Program-made: the position numbers and the translations under genes | Source: Acestrorhynchus altus | Lineage: Eukaryota; Chordata; Actinopteri; Characiformes; Acestrorhynchidae | Assembly (NCBI GenBank): GCA_034509495.1 | Contig: CM067515.1 | Span: 14,812,010 to 14,876,009, forward strand | DNA: 64,000 nt | Direction: 5' to 3' | Shown here: in pieces, positions 1 through 13,870 of the stretch | How the letters are laid out: each line of letters opens with the position of its first letter | Position numbering within the stretch: position 1 is the stretch's first letter | The notes under the pieces: generated by a model | Told to the model about the DNA's origin: nothing | Databases searched by the model: none | The model's input: the letters and a program-made list of their open reading frames with translations, nothing else

Positions 1-20
1 ACTGAATGCATTCATTTGAA

Positions 21-53
21 GGGGTGTCCACAAACCTTTGGACATATTGTGTA
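21..53 (+). mobile_element. Right end of miniature element family A (partial)
   Basis: The segment GTGTCCACAAACCTTTGGAC followed by ATATTGTGTA matches the right terminus of the longer family-A copy ending near 12518. It sits in the tp73 intron just before exon 95-210; the rest of the element lies outside the window. Confidence 0.45.
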
Positions 54-94
54 ATGTCATATCATCTGAACACTTATCCCTTTTCTCTGTCCAG

Positions 95-3000
95 GTCAGT
101 CAGCTCCAGCCAGCCATTTGATCAGAGTGGAGGGGAACAACTTGTCTCAGTATGTGGATGATCCAGTAACAGGCAGACAGAGTGTGCTTGTACCTTATGA
201 ATCCCCACAGGTTGGTGGAAACAGCTTTACATGAAGCACACACACACACGCACACACACACACGCACACACACACACACATTCTGTCAGTTGATTGAATA
301 GTCCCTCAGAGCATAGGCATAGAGATACATGCATGAACACAGGCAATATAACGAGTGAAGGAAATACTTATTTGATCCCTTGCTGATTTTGGAAGTTTGC
401 CCCCTGACAAAGACATGAACAGTGTATAATTTTAAGGGTAAGTTCATTTGTAAGAGATATATCAAGAATATCAAGAATAAAATCCAGAAAATCACATTGT
501 ATAAATTATATACATTTATTTGCATTTTGCAGAGAGAAATAAGTATTTGAGCCCCTACCAACCATTAAGACTTGGCTCCTACAGGCCAGTTAGATCCTCC
601 TAATCAACTCATTACCTTCATTAAAGACAGCTGTCTTAAATTGTCACCTGTTTAAATGACTCCTGTCCACAGACTGAATTAATCAGTCAGACTCTAACCT
701 CTACAACATGGGCAAGACCTAAGGATGTCAGGCTTTCTAAGGATGTCAGGGACAAAATCATAGACCTGCACAAGGCTGGAATGGGCTACAAAACCATATG
801 TAAGATGCTGGGTGAGAAGGAGACAACTGTTGATGCAATAGTAAGAAAATTGAACAAATACAAAATGACTGTCAATCGACATCGATCTGGGGTTCCATGC
901 AAAATCTCACTTCGTGGGGTATCCTCATGAGGATAAAACTACAGTCTATCAGTCTAAAACTACACAGGACATGTTAATGATCTCAAGGCAGCTGGGACCA
1001 CAGTCACCAAGAAAACCATTGGTAACACATTATACGGTAATGGATTAAAACCCTGCAGTGCCCACAAGATCCCCCTGCACAAGAAGGCACATGTGCAGGC
1101 CCATCTGAAGTTTGCCAATGAAGACCTGGATGATTCTGAGACTAATTGGGTGTTGTGGACAGATGAGACAAAAATTGAGGTCTTTGGCATTAACTCAACA
1201 CGCTGTGTTTGGAGGAAGAGAAATGCTGACTATGACCCAAAGAACACCATCCCCACTGTCAAGCATGGAGGTGGAATCATTATGTTTTGGGGGTGTTTCT
1301 CTGCTAAGGGCACAGGATTACTTCAACGCATCAATAGGAGAATGGATGGAGCCATGTACCATAAAATCCTGAGTGACAACCTCCTTTCCTCCTCCCGGAC
1401 AGGGTCTTCCAGCACAACAATGACCAAAAACATACAGCCAAGGCAACAAAGGAGTGGCACAAAAAGAAGCACATTAAGGTCATGGAGTAGCCTAGCCCGT
1501 CTCCAGACCTTAATCCCATAGAAAACCTATAGAGGGTGATGAAACTCCAAGTTGCCAAGTGACAGCCTTAAAATTTTAATGATTTAGAGATGATCTGCAA
1601 AGAGCAATGGACCAAAATTCCTCCTGACATATGTGCAAACCTCATCATCAACTACAAAAAAAAACATCTGACTGCTGTGCTTGCCAACAAGGGTTTTGCC
1701 ACCAAGTATCTCTCACTGTTAAAATTAACTTACCCTTAAAATGATAGACTGTTCATGTCTTTGTCAGTGGGCAAATTTCCAAAGGGATCAAATAATTATT
1801 TCCTTCACTGTACATATAAATGCAACCTACTTCCTTATAGAGAAGGTCCTGTAGAATTAAAGTGTTAAATAAGAAGACATTATATGCTTTTGATATGATT
1901 ATGTAAATCACAAAGAGTGATATTTTACGTGTGTTTGCAGACGTGCTCTGACTGGCCTTAAACAACCCCAATAATTACAGTTTCAGTAAAAGCACCAGTT
2001 GCATTTCAGACCAGTCATGAGATCCTCTTTTAACCTGATGTGGACTTAGTTGTATTGTTCTGTGCTTGCTGGTCTGCATATGTGCTGTCACCTAGAGGCA
2101 AGAATAAGAACAGACTTGTTTTATCCTCCATAGAGTCCAAATCAATCTACAGAATGCATTTAGCTTTTTATCATTGCTTAAACCATTGGTTCTCATATAT
2201 GTTAGGAGCTGGAATTGAACACAAATGGGCGACCTGAGGACCTGGTTGGGAACCCCAGACTTAAATCAAAATAAAATAACATCCAAAATAAGACTAAGAA
2301 AAATAGCACTGTTTAATGTCTCACTCTCTACATGTATGTGTCTTTCTGTCTCTCCTGATAGGTGGGGACGGAGTTTACAACAATTTTGTATAATTTCATG
2401 TGCAACAGTAGTTGTGTTGGTGGAATGAACCGCAGACCGATCCTCATCATCATTACCCTGGAGACAAGGGAGTGAGTACTCTTTGTATTAGTTTTTCCTA
2501 GTGGTGCTTATGACTGTCTGGCCTTAAAATGAGCATCATTACCCTTTTTTAATGTTCCTGTAGTCTTGCTGCACAAAATGTCCAGATGTTTGCATTCAGC
2601 TACTTTGCATCTATTGCAAGTTGCATCAATCTTCCAACATCTTTATCTCACTAACAATCTTGTCTGTGAATGCAATCAGATGCGCACAGCAAAGGTCCAG
2701 AATCTAGTAGAAGGACTTCCCTGGACAGTTACTCCAACAAAAGCAGGATAAACACATTTCATAAAAAAAAAAAAACAGTGAATGAGCAGGTGTCCTAATA
2801 CTTTTGTCCTCATTCTCAAAACTCACTGCACTCAGTGGGCAGGTACTGAATTATGGACATATCAACTGGACTGATACAGCAATTAGAGATTTACTCGATA
2901 ATCACATGATTTTGAACCTCTTTCCCAGTGGTCAGGTGTTGGGTCGTCGCTCCTTTGAAGGCCGGATATGTGCGTGTCCAGGCCGAGACCGCAAAGCAGA

Positions 3001-4609
3001 TGAGGATCACTTCAGAGAGCAGCAGGCACTTAATGAGAGTGTGGCCAAGAATGGCAATGCCAACAAACGCAGTGAGTCAAACATCATATTTAATTGGTTG
3101 TTTTAGCCTAGTTTAACAACTTGTTTAACCTCAGGTTTATTATGTATATTCAGGCTCATTATTAATCCTAAAACATCCAATTCAATATTTACAAAAATAT
3201 TTGGCAACCACAATATGTGAAACTGTGCAATATGTATGACATACACTTCTTAGAGTCAGCAACTGAAGAATTAACAGCAGCTCCATGAACACCAACAGTG
3301 ACAAATGAAATAATATCATATTATTTTTATGTAGTTGGCAAAATTAAAAGTGAGTGTTACTTCAAAATACAAATCAATTTTCTTCTGCCATAAAAACTAT
3401 TCATGTTAACAACTATTTTTGTTGTTTCTTCAATTATTATATATTATTTCTTATTTCTTACATTTTCAAACTCTTCTTCAGGCTATTAAGGTCCTTTGTC
3501 ATATTTTGCTACTGTACTTTAAGGCTGTTGTATGTAAATGACCTCTGTACTGATTTGTTGCCCTGTACTGAGTCTTATTCAAAAGCATTAAAATCTCCTT
3601 ACACTCCTTAAAATCTCAAATAACAATCATCAACTCACAAATTCCAGATTTTCATGATGTTGGCTGCTTAACTGAACATTTGAGTTGTCTGTTACACAGA
3701 TTTCAGACAGACCCCACCCAACATTCCAGGCCCTCCCATCAACATCAAGAAGAGGAGACACGGAGAAGAGGAGACATACTACATCCCAGTGAGTGCAGCT
3801 CACCACACCACAGATCACTCTTTACAAAAACTAATAAACAACTTATACTGATGATGGCCTTGAACATCTCATCATAACTTACATAGCACACCTTTATCAA
3901 CACCCGTTCTTCTTTGCAAAGCGCTTTCCCTTAAAATGTTTGTAGAGAAGCCATAGTCACTTACAAGCTATTCACTGTTGAATGAACATCACAGTTATGG
4001 TGGAATCAATGTTGAATCAACTTTTCATTTTGAAACATGAATCAACATTGTTTCAACATCATTACAACATTGTTTCAACATCATTTCAACATTGTTTCAA
4101 CATTTTCAACATGATTTTAATTCAACATTTTCAACATGATTGTTTTAATGATTTTAAAACAATATGGTTTTCTTTTTACAAATTTCACAACCTTTTATAA
4201 AATTAAACATTAGTTCAATTGTTTTTTCATTGAGATAATTATTTCAACTACATTTTAATGCTGAAGATCGGTCATGTGTCAGCTGGGTCTTGGTGTGCCC
4301 AAACTATGCGCCTTTTCCCCTTTTCACTCTTAAATTATAGAAAACAACAAATTAGCTTATCTTGCTTAAAATTTTTAATAGAATGTTTCACCTTCTACTT
4401 TATGTGTTTCAGAGATCAGTTTGTTTTCTACTTAATGTATTAATGTAATTGTTTTGGGTGTTCTGCAGGTGCGAGGGCGGGAGAACTTTGACCTCCTCAT
4501 GAAGATCAAAGACAGTTTAGAATTAGTGGAACTGGTGCCACAGCAGTTGGTAGATTCTTACAGGCAACAGCAGCAGCAGCTACTGCACAGACAGTGAGTA
4601 TACACACAC

Positions 4610-4668
<59 letters not shown>

Positions 4669-7600
4669 AGCTGAGCTATTTATCCTCCAGCACAAACGTG
4701 TCTGAAGGTCATCATGCAGATGCTTATTTCCATCAGTGTGTTACTTATGAGTTTTGTATTTGACTGTATTTGATTGTTACTGTGATGGACAGTATTTAAA
4801 GTCAACACAGCCGTTTGTCTTCCTGATACATTGATTTTGTTCCCATTGTGTGATTCACAGGGGTCACGTGACCTCTCCCTCTTCCTATGGGACACCACTG
4901 AGCAATATGAACAAAGTCCACGGAAATATCAGCAAGCTTCCTTCAGTCAACCAGATAGTGGCTCATCAGACACAGCAGAGCGCAGGGCCCTCCAGCATGA
5001 CACACATGGGTAAGAGGCATCGTAACTACAATTAGTCCGAAGAAAGTTTATTGTATAAAGGGGTTTATTTCTTTAATCTGTTTAAGCTTATAGTGATACA
5101 CTATTACATAAATTTAACATCACCTTTATAGGAAAGCAGTGATTAAGCATTAGATATGTATGTGTTTCCTCTTTTGGGCTTAAGTTTGATCAATATTGGA
5201 AAAATCTGACCTCAATATTAGACAAAATTGGACCCCCAGCCCTGCCCCACAGAACAGAGAGTCTGTTCAGTTGTGCTTTAACTACCAGACAAGCTAGTTA
5301 TCAGTTTAGATACACCAGTTGACGACTGTAAAATGAAAACATAATCTCAGTATTCATAACTCTAATTATAATAAACAGATGGAGAACAAAGATGGGTGAG
5401 GTTTGAAAAGTAAGAGCTACATGAATGTTTTTGAATTAACATAGGGCTGTATGCTTTTAGAATTTAGACTTGCATGCATGAGCAAAATTGTGTTTTAAAG
5501 TCCTTTTAAAAGATAATTTAGATATTATTCTGAGGAAACACAGTATAAAATATTAAAATTGCCTGTTTCATACATTCTGAAGATGAGTGTTGGGTCGTTA
5601 TGCAGCAAAATCTAAATGAAAAAAAAAAATGAATAGATGACTTTGTACAGGTCTACTGAGTAACCACAAAATGAAGACTAACTTAATTAGAAAGACCACA
5701 CAGATTTGGTTTAAGGGGGTTTTAATTCAGTGTAACAAATACCAGAGTAGTGACTTCAGTAATACTGGCACCATAAATGTTAACCATGTAATGAAGCTCA
5801 CTATTCTTGAGCCACATCCACTTTATTTTCACTTTATCACTTCCACTTAACCCCTTCTCATTTAAATTAGTGTTAAAGTCCCAGGTAAGAAGGGGTTAAT
5901 GTGTGTTTGTACATTTGTATATATATGTTCCCTATAGGTGCAAACATGCTGAGCGGCCACCACATGCAGTCAAATGGAGACATAAACGGAGCACACTCAG
6001 CCCAGTCTATGGTTTCTGCATCTCACTGCACCCCTCCTCCTCCATACAACCCAGACCCCAGCCTCGTCAGGTACTTCACCCTGCAGTAGCAAAGCAGTTG
6101 CTCACACATGGGCACAAAAACACACACACATACATGATTAATAAATCAAAAGTCACAGTAAATGATTTATTTCATTCATGATGTAAAGGCTCAAATTGTT
6201 ACTCTACAGACACAGAACGCATAAGCTGTAACTGGTTATTCAGTCTATTGGGCCAAAACATGCCTGTTTCCATTCATGGTTACAAAGCACTGTATTGTCC
6301 TTTTGTATTTGTCCAAGGATGTTGAGATTTGTGATTTTTTTAAAACCCAGTCTTGGTTGTTTTAGCAAACTGCAATGCAGACTTATCACTGTCTGTTATG
6401 CAGAGGGAAAGAAGGAAAGATTGACTGTCTTTGAACCCGATCCTTTCTGTTTACATTTTTTGTACATAATAAGATTTGATTGTTTTTCTGCTGGTCAGAA
6501 AAAAAGTGTTTATTGGACAGAAATCATGTGCTCAAGCACTGAGAGATTTCTTCTAAAATATTAAATGGAAGCAGTTTGATGTTCCAAAGCTTTATGAATA
6601 CTACCCAGTTCAGCAATTCAAAAGAGTATGATCTTTATTTACTTATTTTCGTGCATGACATGAAAATTCTGTGTTGTGTTATATACATATACAGTCTTGT
6701 GCAAAACAGGTCAAATAACTAGACAAATACTAACAAAAATAACTTCTGCACATTCTAAATCATTATAACTACGCTAATTAATTTAACTGTAGTGTGTGCA
6801 AAAAATCTGTTTGATTTGAACAAATGAACAGGGATTTTTAAGAATATTTTTACACTCAAGTTTTTTATATCGTTAATGTTGTTCTAAACTTTTCCATTTA
6901 AACAGTGATGACTAAACTTTTGCATAAGACTGTAAGCACAAATGAATGCACTGCAAAAAATATCTTACCTAGTAAAATAAAATCAAATAAAAAATAAGTC
7001 TAAATGTCTAATATCTTTCATTTTTGTATTATTTGTTTCTAGTAATTTTATCAAGTGAAATATGTTGATTGAAACATTTCTATATTTAAATATTTTCTAA
7101 GTCTTTTTATTAGTGAATTTGAAAATAATAATAATAATAATCTCAGTAACAAAGAAATAAAGCATGTTAAAACCAAAAAGATGTGTTGACTAGATAAAAT
7201 CAGTTACAATTGTCTAGAAATGTTAGAAAAAAAAATGATATTATTTTTTCCACTGTTATAATATTCTTACAACAAAATGAGAAATATTAGATTTTGACTA
7301 CATTTTGAGATGTAATTTGCCAGGATATGTTTTTGCAGTGTCCAAATTCACCCCTTTTCTACAGCAGACCCCAAAATAAACAAACATAACTGTTAGTGTT
7401 ACTCTGGCATTACAGAGTAATATAAAGAAAAATATTTTTAGGAAATATATTGTATTTTCTTGTCTTCTTGTTTTACAAATACTTTGTCACACCATCAAGA
7501 TTATTTTCCATTTTTTCCATTACACTTTGTATTCCTGTATAGTTGGCAAATTAAAGGTAAAGTCCGCAAAGATGGCAAAACATCCACTTTTAATTGTCTT

Positions 7601-9383
7601 GATGACAGTAGATAAAGCATGTCAGTCCCTTTCTAAACTTGTGTCAATAGTATTAAACAATTAACAACATTAATAAAAAAAACTATCTCTATAACAAATT
7701 TTCCAATTTAAAGCATTCATTCATTTATAGAGAAGCACAAAGCAGATGTAGCGTCACAAGTGCGGAGTCTACCTTTAAATTACATTACAATATTCATGTC
7801 CCATTCCTGTTCCTGCAATACCAAAACATTTCAGTGTTTTTTGATTGTATGTAGCATTTTCATGCTTCTGTATTTATAATAAAAGTCTCAATGCTTTAAA
7901 AAAGTTGTTATGAATCGTTAATGTAACAGCACGCATGTGATTATTGCTATTTGATAAATACACATTCATGGTTTTACATTTAGTGACAAGAAATTTTTAT
8001 ATGTTAAATATTATTTTTACTTTATTTTAATTTTTATATATCTTTTTGAGTGTTTAACTTGATAAAGGCATAGTTTGAAGACTTAACAATGCATATAAAC
8101 TCAAACTTTAATCAGCCAAGACATTTTTTGTCCCTAACCTGTGTTTCTTTAGCATAGAATGGGAAATGCAGTGCTAATGTTGCTAACATCTGCATAACAA
8201 ATCATAAAAAAACTAAATGGAATTTAGTTAAACAGCTTGGGCAGACTTTATTTAAACATTTAGCTTAATATGGGGAGTGCATTTCATCTGCACAACTGAA
8301 CTGCAGTGTGTGGAGTGTTAGTGTATATTTTGCTGAGGTCAGTGTGGTTCCAGTTACTCAAAATGGCTATCCGCTAAATGAAGTAATTCATATGTAATTT
8401 GTTATTTTTATTATATTAAAATAAAATTAATTCAATTATAATTAATAATTATAATAATTAATAACAATAATTAATTCACACCTTATATTTTATACATATT
8501 CAGGGATGTTTTTGTTTGTGAATTTACAGAAAAGAGGCTTTTTACAATATACAGATGGGCATTTTTAGCAACACTTACATAGCATCTCCTGTTCTAAATT
8601 AAAGAAGCAAATATCCAACATGTTTTGGCCAAATTTGCAATCAGTGATAAATCATGCTTATAACTACTCCTTGAAGATTCTTTAAGAGGACTAAACATAC
8701 AGTCATTGTTTTTTATTATTTACAGCACATTGTTTCAATAATTCAAAATCTCAGTCTTATAATGTAAGTCTTTACTGTCTGGTACATTGTTCTCCATGGT
8801 CAAAATCTGTAATTCCCAGGATGCAGCCCCTTGGTCTTAGTGGGATTCCTTTTTTCTCTGAACAGCTTCTTAACCAGCCTGGGCTGCCAAAACTGCATCG
8901 ACTACTTCACCTCACAGGGCCTCCAGAGCATCTACCACCTGCAGACCCTCTCCATGGAGGTAAATGAAAAGAGAGTCTGAGTTATCGCCACCTTTGATAT
9001 TTTAGCATTTGATCTTAGTGTTTTAGAAGCTAACTCATTTACATCTGCTCGTTTAGGATCTTGGAGCTCTTAAGATCCCGGAGCAGTTCCGCTTGGCCAT
9101 CTGGAGAGGCCTGCAGGACATGAAGCAAAGTCATGACTATGGGCAGCAGCTTATTCGCTCCAGCAGCAACATGGCAACCATGGCCATCGGCCCCGGAGGG
9201 GAATTGCAGCGGCAGCGGGTTATGGAGGCTGTGCACTTCCGTGTGCGCCACACCATCACAATCCCCAACCGTGGTGGCCCCACGGGGGGCGAGGAATGGG
9301 CGGACTTTGGTTTCGACATGCCAGACTGTAAGACACGCAAGCACTCCATCAAAGAAGAGTTTGCAGAGGGTGATGTCCGCTGA
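95..9383 (+). CDS. tp73: Tumour protein p73, 3' nine coding exons (5' partial)
   Basis: Nuclear p53-family transcription factor controlling cell death, cell-cycle and developmental genes. Exons are 95-210, 2362-2471, 2929-3071, 3700-3788, 4469-4593, 4861-5009, 5938-6070, 8866-8959 and 9057-9383, all with AG/GT borders and one open frame of about 428 residues. The first three exons give the C-terminal half of the DNA-binding domain, including the two zinc cysteines in NFMCNSSCVGG and the MNRRPILIIITLET strand. KKRRHGEEETYY (nuclear signal) and VRGRENFDLLMKIKDSLELV (tetramerization) follow, then a short CAG-encoded glutamine run, a PPPPY WW-binding motif (near 6035), a SAM domain (8866 to about 9130) and a p73-type C-terminus ending EGDVR. 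The SAM domain excludes p53. The residues EGRICACPGRDRKADEDH and the C-terminus fit p73 better than p63. Exons for the transactivation domain lie upstream of base 1. The rer1 neighbour supports the call. Confidence 0.94.
236..280. repeat. (CA)n microsatellite
   Basis: CA dinucleotide run interrupted by two CG steps, 25 bases inside the tp73 intron that starts at 211. Confidence 0.95.
351..1810 (+). mobile_element. Tc1-like DNA transposon, full length, inactive
   Basis: Terminal inverted repeats of roughly 90 bp match each other (left starts near GTGAAGGAAATACTTATTTG, right ends AATTATTTCCTTCACTG) and are flanked by TA (349-350 and 1811-1812), the Tc1 target duplication. The interior encodes a decayed Tc1 transposase: helix-turn-helix remains near 725-860 after an early stop (ATGGGCAAGACCTAA), the catalytic WTDETK near 1158, KHGGGIIMFWGCFS near 1261, and a frameshifted C-terminal part. 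The longest open piece is 1093-1521. It lies inside a tp73 intron in the same orientation as the gene. Confidence 0.92.
2568..2814 (-). mobile_element. Miniature DNA element, family A, inverted copy
   Basis: Reverse complement of the family-A copy at 12101-12520. Matching blocks include the internal stretch around GGTCCAGAATCTAGTAGAAG and the end CCTAATACTTTTGTCC. It carries no coding capacity and has an internal A-run (2764-2776). It ends about 115 bp before the tp73 exon at 2929. Confidence 0.7.
4025..4140. repeat. Short minisatellite of CAACATTGTTT units
   Basis: Irregular tandem copies of a 16-20 base unit such as TTTCAACATTGTTTCAACAT inside the tp73 intron between exons 3700-3788 and 4469-4593. 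Confidence 0.8.
4601..4663. repeat. (CA)n microsatellite
   Basis: About 31 CA repeats starting only 7 bases after the splice donor that follows tp73 exon 4469-4593. Confidence 0.97.
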
Positions 9384-9990
9384 GCCAGAGACATTGCTCA
9401 CTATTTTCATTCTTTCTTTGTTATAATCCATTGATTTGTTTCCCTGCCAAGACTGAAACGGACAGTTTACATTACACCGTCAATATATATATATTTTTTA
9501 ATGATCTCATTTTTACAGGGTACTGAAACATTCACAGTGCAACAGGAACACCCCCCAGACCTTTTGTGAGGAGTGCTCTTAAGGGAAAGTGGAGACAACC
9601 TTTGGTAGCACTTTCCTGAAGGGCAGCATATTAACTATATATGTAAGCCCACACATCATTCTCAAAACCACCTTGAAGGACTCAAAAAACACTAAACTGT
9701 TTTCAAATAATTCCCTTTTTATTAATAACAGTTCCTGCATTAGGATTAAGAACTGAATAATGAATTATTGTTTCAAGGGCTTAGGGCTACGTGAAGGCTA
9801 CATAAGCTTTTCATGATGATTGACATTAAACTACATAAGCAATTTAAAGGTTCATGTCACATTGTGAATACTGCACTTCGTTCAAATGTTGCCGAATTTT
9901 ACATTTCTAAACAACAAAAAGCCTAATTAGGGAAAACCCTAATCCCAAGTATGAGTTACCAGTATATTACTGTGAATAAAGTGTTGTTCA
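9384..9990 (+). other. Probable tp73 3' UTR with candidate polyadenylation signal
   Basis: Follows the tp73 stop directly. AATAAA at 9975-9980 is the first canonical polyadenylation hexamer I see downstream. A longer UTR using later hexamers (for example near 10386) is possible, because mammalian TP73 has a long 3' UTR. The end is inferred, not proven. Confidence 0.4.
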
Positions 9991-12100
9991 AAATTTACTA
10001 GCACTTGGTTTAAGAAGCTTCACAGGAAAAAAATGGTCAGATGCAGCATTTCTCCTAGATTTTTTGGTTACACATCCCCTTCACTTATTAATGCCAGTCT
10101 CATCAAGAAAGAATCACACCAAGGTATTTTGACATTCTTCCTGCAACATTTCGACCTACTGACAAAATTGCTAGAAGTCAATCCCAATTCACTTTCATAA
10201 CCAGCAAGTTAAATTCTGTAACAAATACATAAACTCTAGCTGAAAATATGCTCCCAGTTTGTGAATCAGTGGATTAAAAAGGATAACCTGTACCTGACAG
10301 GACTGATACTATCAGTCACGGTAAGATGACACATTTACAAGTAGTAGTAACAGTACAGTAACGGATGATGCATCTCACTGACATGAATAAAACATATAAA
10401 CCCATTTTCTGCCAAAACAAAGTCAATTAAACTGAAATACAGCAATTATGTTGATGTAATTGGTAACATTTTATTACACAGGTCCCAGAATATAGCAACT
10501 AAAGCCATAATATAATAATTTATTGTCTGTTAATTGATACATGAGCTTTAAGAATCTCAGTTATGTACAATTTCTTTGCTGATGTAGTTGAAATGTTTTC
10601 AAATGCTCTATGAGCATTGTTATGAGTGTAATGTTTTTTGATACTCATAATTCATATCTCATTATTCAGTAGATATTATTGAATATAATTATTATTGAAT
10701 GTTGAAATGCAACTGTTTTAACACTGTTGTATAATTTATAAGCTATAGGTTTTGGGTATTGAATGACTTAATAATTACTAACTGGTCTTTTTTTGTGTTC
10801 AAAATAATTATACAATAAATAATATATAATGTTACCATCACACAAAAATCTTGTAACTCCATATTAGTTTTCACTTATTATTTCATTTTTTGATATAATG
10901 TAAATCTGACAAATGGCCATTATTTTTACTGGTCAACATTTCTCAATGAGTGGACCAACAGAATAACGTTTACCATTTTGAATATACAAGATTTTTCATG
11001 ACATCAACAATATGTAATTATAAGCAGGCTTTAGATGATTATTTACTGGGACCTGTTATTATAATGTGTTTCTAAAATATTAACATACTTGACAAATTTG
11101 AATCATGAACTGTTTTTTCAGTGTAGTTATACTTACCTTGTATGTGCACGGACTCAAGTACACCTACCATATATACATTTTCCATGTCCATAATTGTGTG
11201 CATAATTTTAGAATTATTATTTGGTGGTAATGAAAACACAGTGATACCTCAAAATCACAAATGTGCAAGAAATTCAACCATTCAGCTGAATATCATCACA
11301 AAAAAGAACCAACAGTTCAAGAATTGCATTTGCATCTCATATTGAAATCAGCTACCCTATGAATCCTAGTATTAAGTGTCATGTTGTTTACTTAGCGATA
11401 AATGTATAATGTAAGATATTGGGTTTAGAAAAAGAATGATTTTACAATACAATTTGAAACAGTAACATTCAAAAGACCCCCTCCAATAGTTTATTAGCCT
11501 TGCAGGACAAGGTTGTTGTTTTTTTGGTTGTTTGTTTGGGTATGTTTGTTTTGTTTTTTTTGGTCATTGTTTTAATAGGCTCTAGTACAATACTCATAAT
11601 ATAGTTAGAATTGGACACCAATATTAAGCACAGCCCAAGTATTAATATCTTTGGGTGGAAAATAGTGCTACAGACCTTAATTACCATGTTTTACACAGGA
11701 CTGAATATAAAACGGTACATTATTCTTTAGTGGACCTAAATGTAAGAGAAACATTGTGTAGACACATTTGTTCACACATGCAAGCATTTAACTGCCGTGT
11801 TATTGTCTGAAAAGGGTTGGTACATGCATCAAATTGTTATTTGAGCAATGCTATACAAGAGCCACATTTGGGTCCACAAAGAACCATGTTTATAATAGAG
11901 ATTTATAAATGTGAAGAACCTTTAAATTGATAAAGAAATGACATCAAGGGAAGGATCTGTAGATCAATGTTCATCACATGCATCTCTGTTTAAAACATGA
12001 TCAAAAACAGTTTTTCTATGACATCTCAAACAACCGTTGTTAATTCCTTTATTTTTAAAGGGGTACTTCACAATGAGCCGTTTTCAAATCCAATATGCAC
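9991..12100. other. AT-rich intergenic DNA, no gene seen
   Basis: No open frame with protein-family character, no splice-flanked exon and no RNA gene recognised. It may partly be extended tp73 3' UTR. Confidence 0.5.
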
Positions 12101-12431
12101 TGTATGGACAAAAGTATTCAGACACCTGCTCAGTCATCATTTCTTCTGAAATAAAAGGTTATTGAAATAGTTTATCCTGCTTTTTTGGTATGTCTACTGT
12201 CCAGACAAGGCTTTCTATTAGATTTTGGAGCATTGCTTTGAGGATTTGATTGTATTCAGGGACAAGAGTGTTAGTGAAGTCAGGGTATTGAATGGTTATC
12301 CCAAAAATAATGGCAGGAGAACCATTATTCCAGAGAACACAGTTCCCCATGGGTCTTTACACTCCTCAAGACTATTGCAGACATTAGCCATGGTGCCAGT
12401 AGGATTGTGTTATCCTATTCTATTGTCAATT

Positions 12432-12462
<31 letters not shown>

Positions 12463-12520
12463 GCACGTGCAGCAATAGTACTTTACAAGGTGTCCACAAA
12501 CATTTGTACATGCAGTGTAT
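12101..12520 (+). mobile_element. Miniature DNA element, family A, longest copy
   Basis: Begins CACTGTATGGACAAAAGTAT and ends with the approximate inverse (ACAAACATTTGTACATGCAGTG), a terminal inverted repeat of about 25-30 bp. It is non-coding. The same sequence type recurs at 21-53, 2568-2814 and 26155-26512. A (TC)n run (12432-12458) is inside. Such non-autonomous elements are very common in teleost genomes; I assign no superfamily with certainty. Confidence 0.7.
12432..12458. repeat. (TC)n microsatellite
   Basis: Uninterrupted TC repeats inside the family-A miniature element. Confidence 0.95.
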
Positions 12521-13107
12521 TTGAAAATTTGAAATGGTCTGCTTAACTTGTGATAATGGAGAAATCTAGAAGCTAAAAGACTGTACTGGTAGGAATCATC
12601 TGTCTGGACAAAAGTGATGTTTACACATTTGTGCAACATCAAAATAGAAACAGATTCTCCCAAATCTGTAACATGATGACCTGTTAATCCTTGGCTAGCC
12701 TGTTTTGCTTAAGGGTATAATATGAGCAGCAGTTCACAGTTGTAAGTGGTTTTTGGAATTGGTGACAGCTAAAAATCCATATACCAAAGCACTTTATTGC
12801 TTTTGTATATTGTACACAAAGTAATAATGATTGTGATCAGTATTATGTCATGTCAGTCATAACAGATTTTATAAATGTTTTCATAAACAGTGATTACATT
12901 TTTTGTTGTTTATACCTTCGTTCATGGAATATAATGTTTCTGTTTGGATTCTGTAACGTGTTTTTTATTAAAATTAAAGTGTGTACAATAGAAGTTGTTG
13001 TCATTCTCTGTCAGATACCTGGGACTAGTATCACAATATACAGCAGCCATAACACTAACATCATCTCATTGTTCCTAAACTCGTTGTCCATGTTCTCAGT
13101 TATCATA

Positions 13108-13790
13108 TAGGAGTACTTTATAGTTCTATAATTACAGACTAGTCCAGGTCCTGCTGCAGGTATTATTTGTGTGGAGGGTCATATTCAGCACTGCAGTGAC
13201 ACTGACATGGTGGTAGTATGTTAGTACATGTTGGGCTGGTACAAGTGTACCAAACACAGCAATGCTACTGGTATGTTTAAATACCAGTAGCACTCTGTTC
13301 AACACTCCTACCTATTTGGACCAACTTGTTGATTAAAAGTCATTAACAGGAGCTCATCTGTTTCTGGAGTTTGTATTGGTTATCATCTAGTGCTTCATCA
13401 GTGCTGCCCACAGAACAATGTTGGCTGGATATTTCTGGTTGGTGGACTACTATCAGTCCAGCAGTGATACTGAGGGGTTTAAACACTCCAGCAGCACTGC
13501 TGTGTCTGATTTACTCATATCGGCGCAACAAACACCATCAAGCCAGTGTCACGGCAGTGCTGGGAATGACCCACCATTAAAATTACCACTGGTGTGGTCC
13601 TCCAGGCTTATGACCCTTGAAGATCAGGGTGAAAGGAGTCTAATAAAAGTATGCAGAGAAGTAGATGAACTACAGTCTGTAATTATAGAACTACAAAGTG
13701 CTCCTGTATGGTAAGAACAGCTAATCAAATGGACAGTGAGTGTAGAAACAGAGACTGTGGTGCTGTTATAGCTAATGAGTGTTCAAAGCA
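13108..13790. mobile_element. Long fold-back (palindromic) miniature element
   Basis: The left arm (starting near 13110, AGTACTTTATAGTTCTATAA) is the imperfect inverse of the right arm ending near 13712 (ATTATAGAACTACAAAGTGC). Further inside, CAGCACTGCAGTGACACTGA near 13181 pairs with CAGTGTCACGGCAGTGCTGG near 13544. The two arms of about 150 bp enclose a centre of about 300 bp. It has no coding capacity. I recognise the type as a high-copy repeat of otophysan fishes. Confidence 0.75.
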
Positions 13791-13870
13791 CAAGTAAAAT
13801 GAGTCTAACAAAAACAGAGGTCAACAGAGAATGTCCAGACCGGTTGTAACTGACAGAAAGAGTACCATGG

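Noticed and set aside
4010..4140. Possible CRISPR-like array of spaced CAACATTGTTT repeats
   Set aside because: Units are irregular, with no unique spacers, in a vertebrate intron; a simple minisatellite explains it.
95..9383. Assignment of the first gene to tp63 or tp53
   Set aside because: tp53 lacks the SAM domain. The RRSFEGRICACPGRD and C-terminal text, and the rer1 neighbour, fit tp73 better than tp63.
9039..9431. 130-residue open frame on the minus strand over the last tp73 exon
   Set aside because: It is the antisense shadow of a GC-rich coding exon; it has no start context, splice partners or family resemblance.
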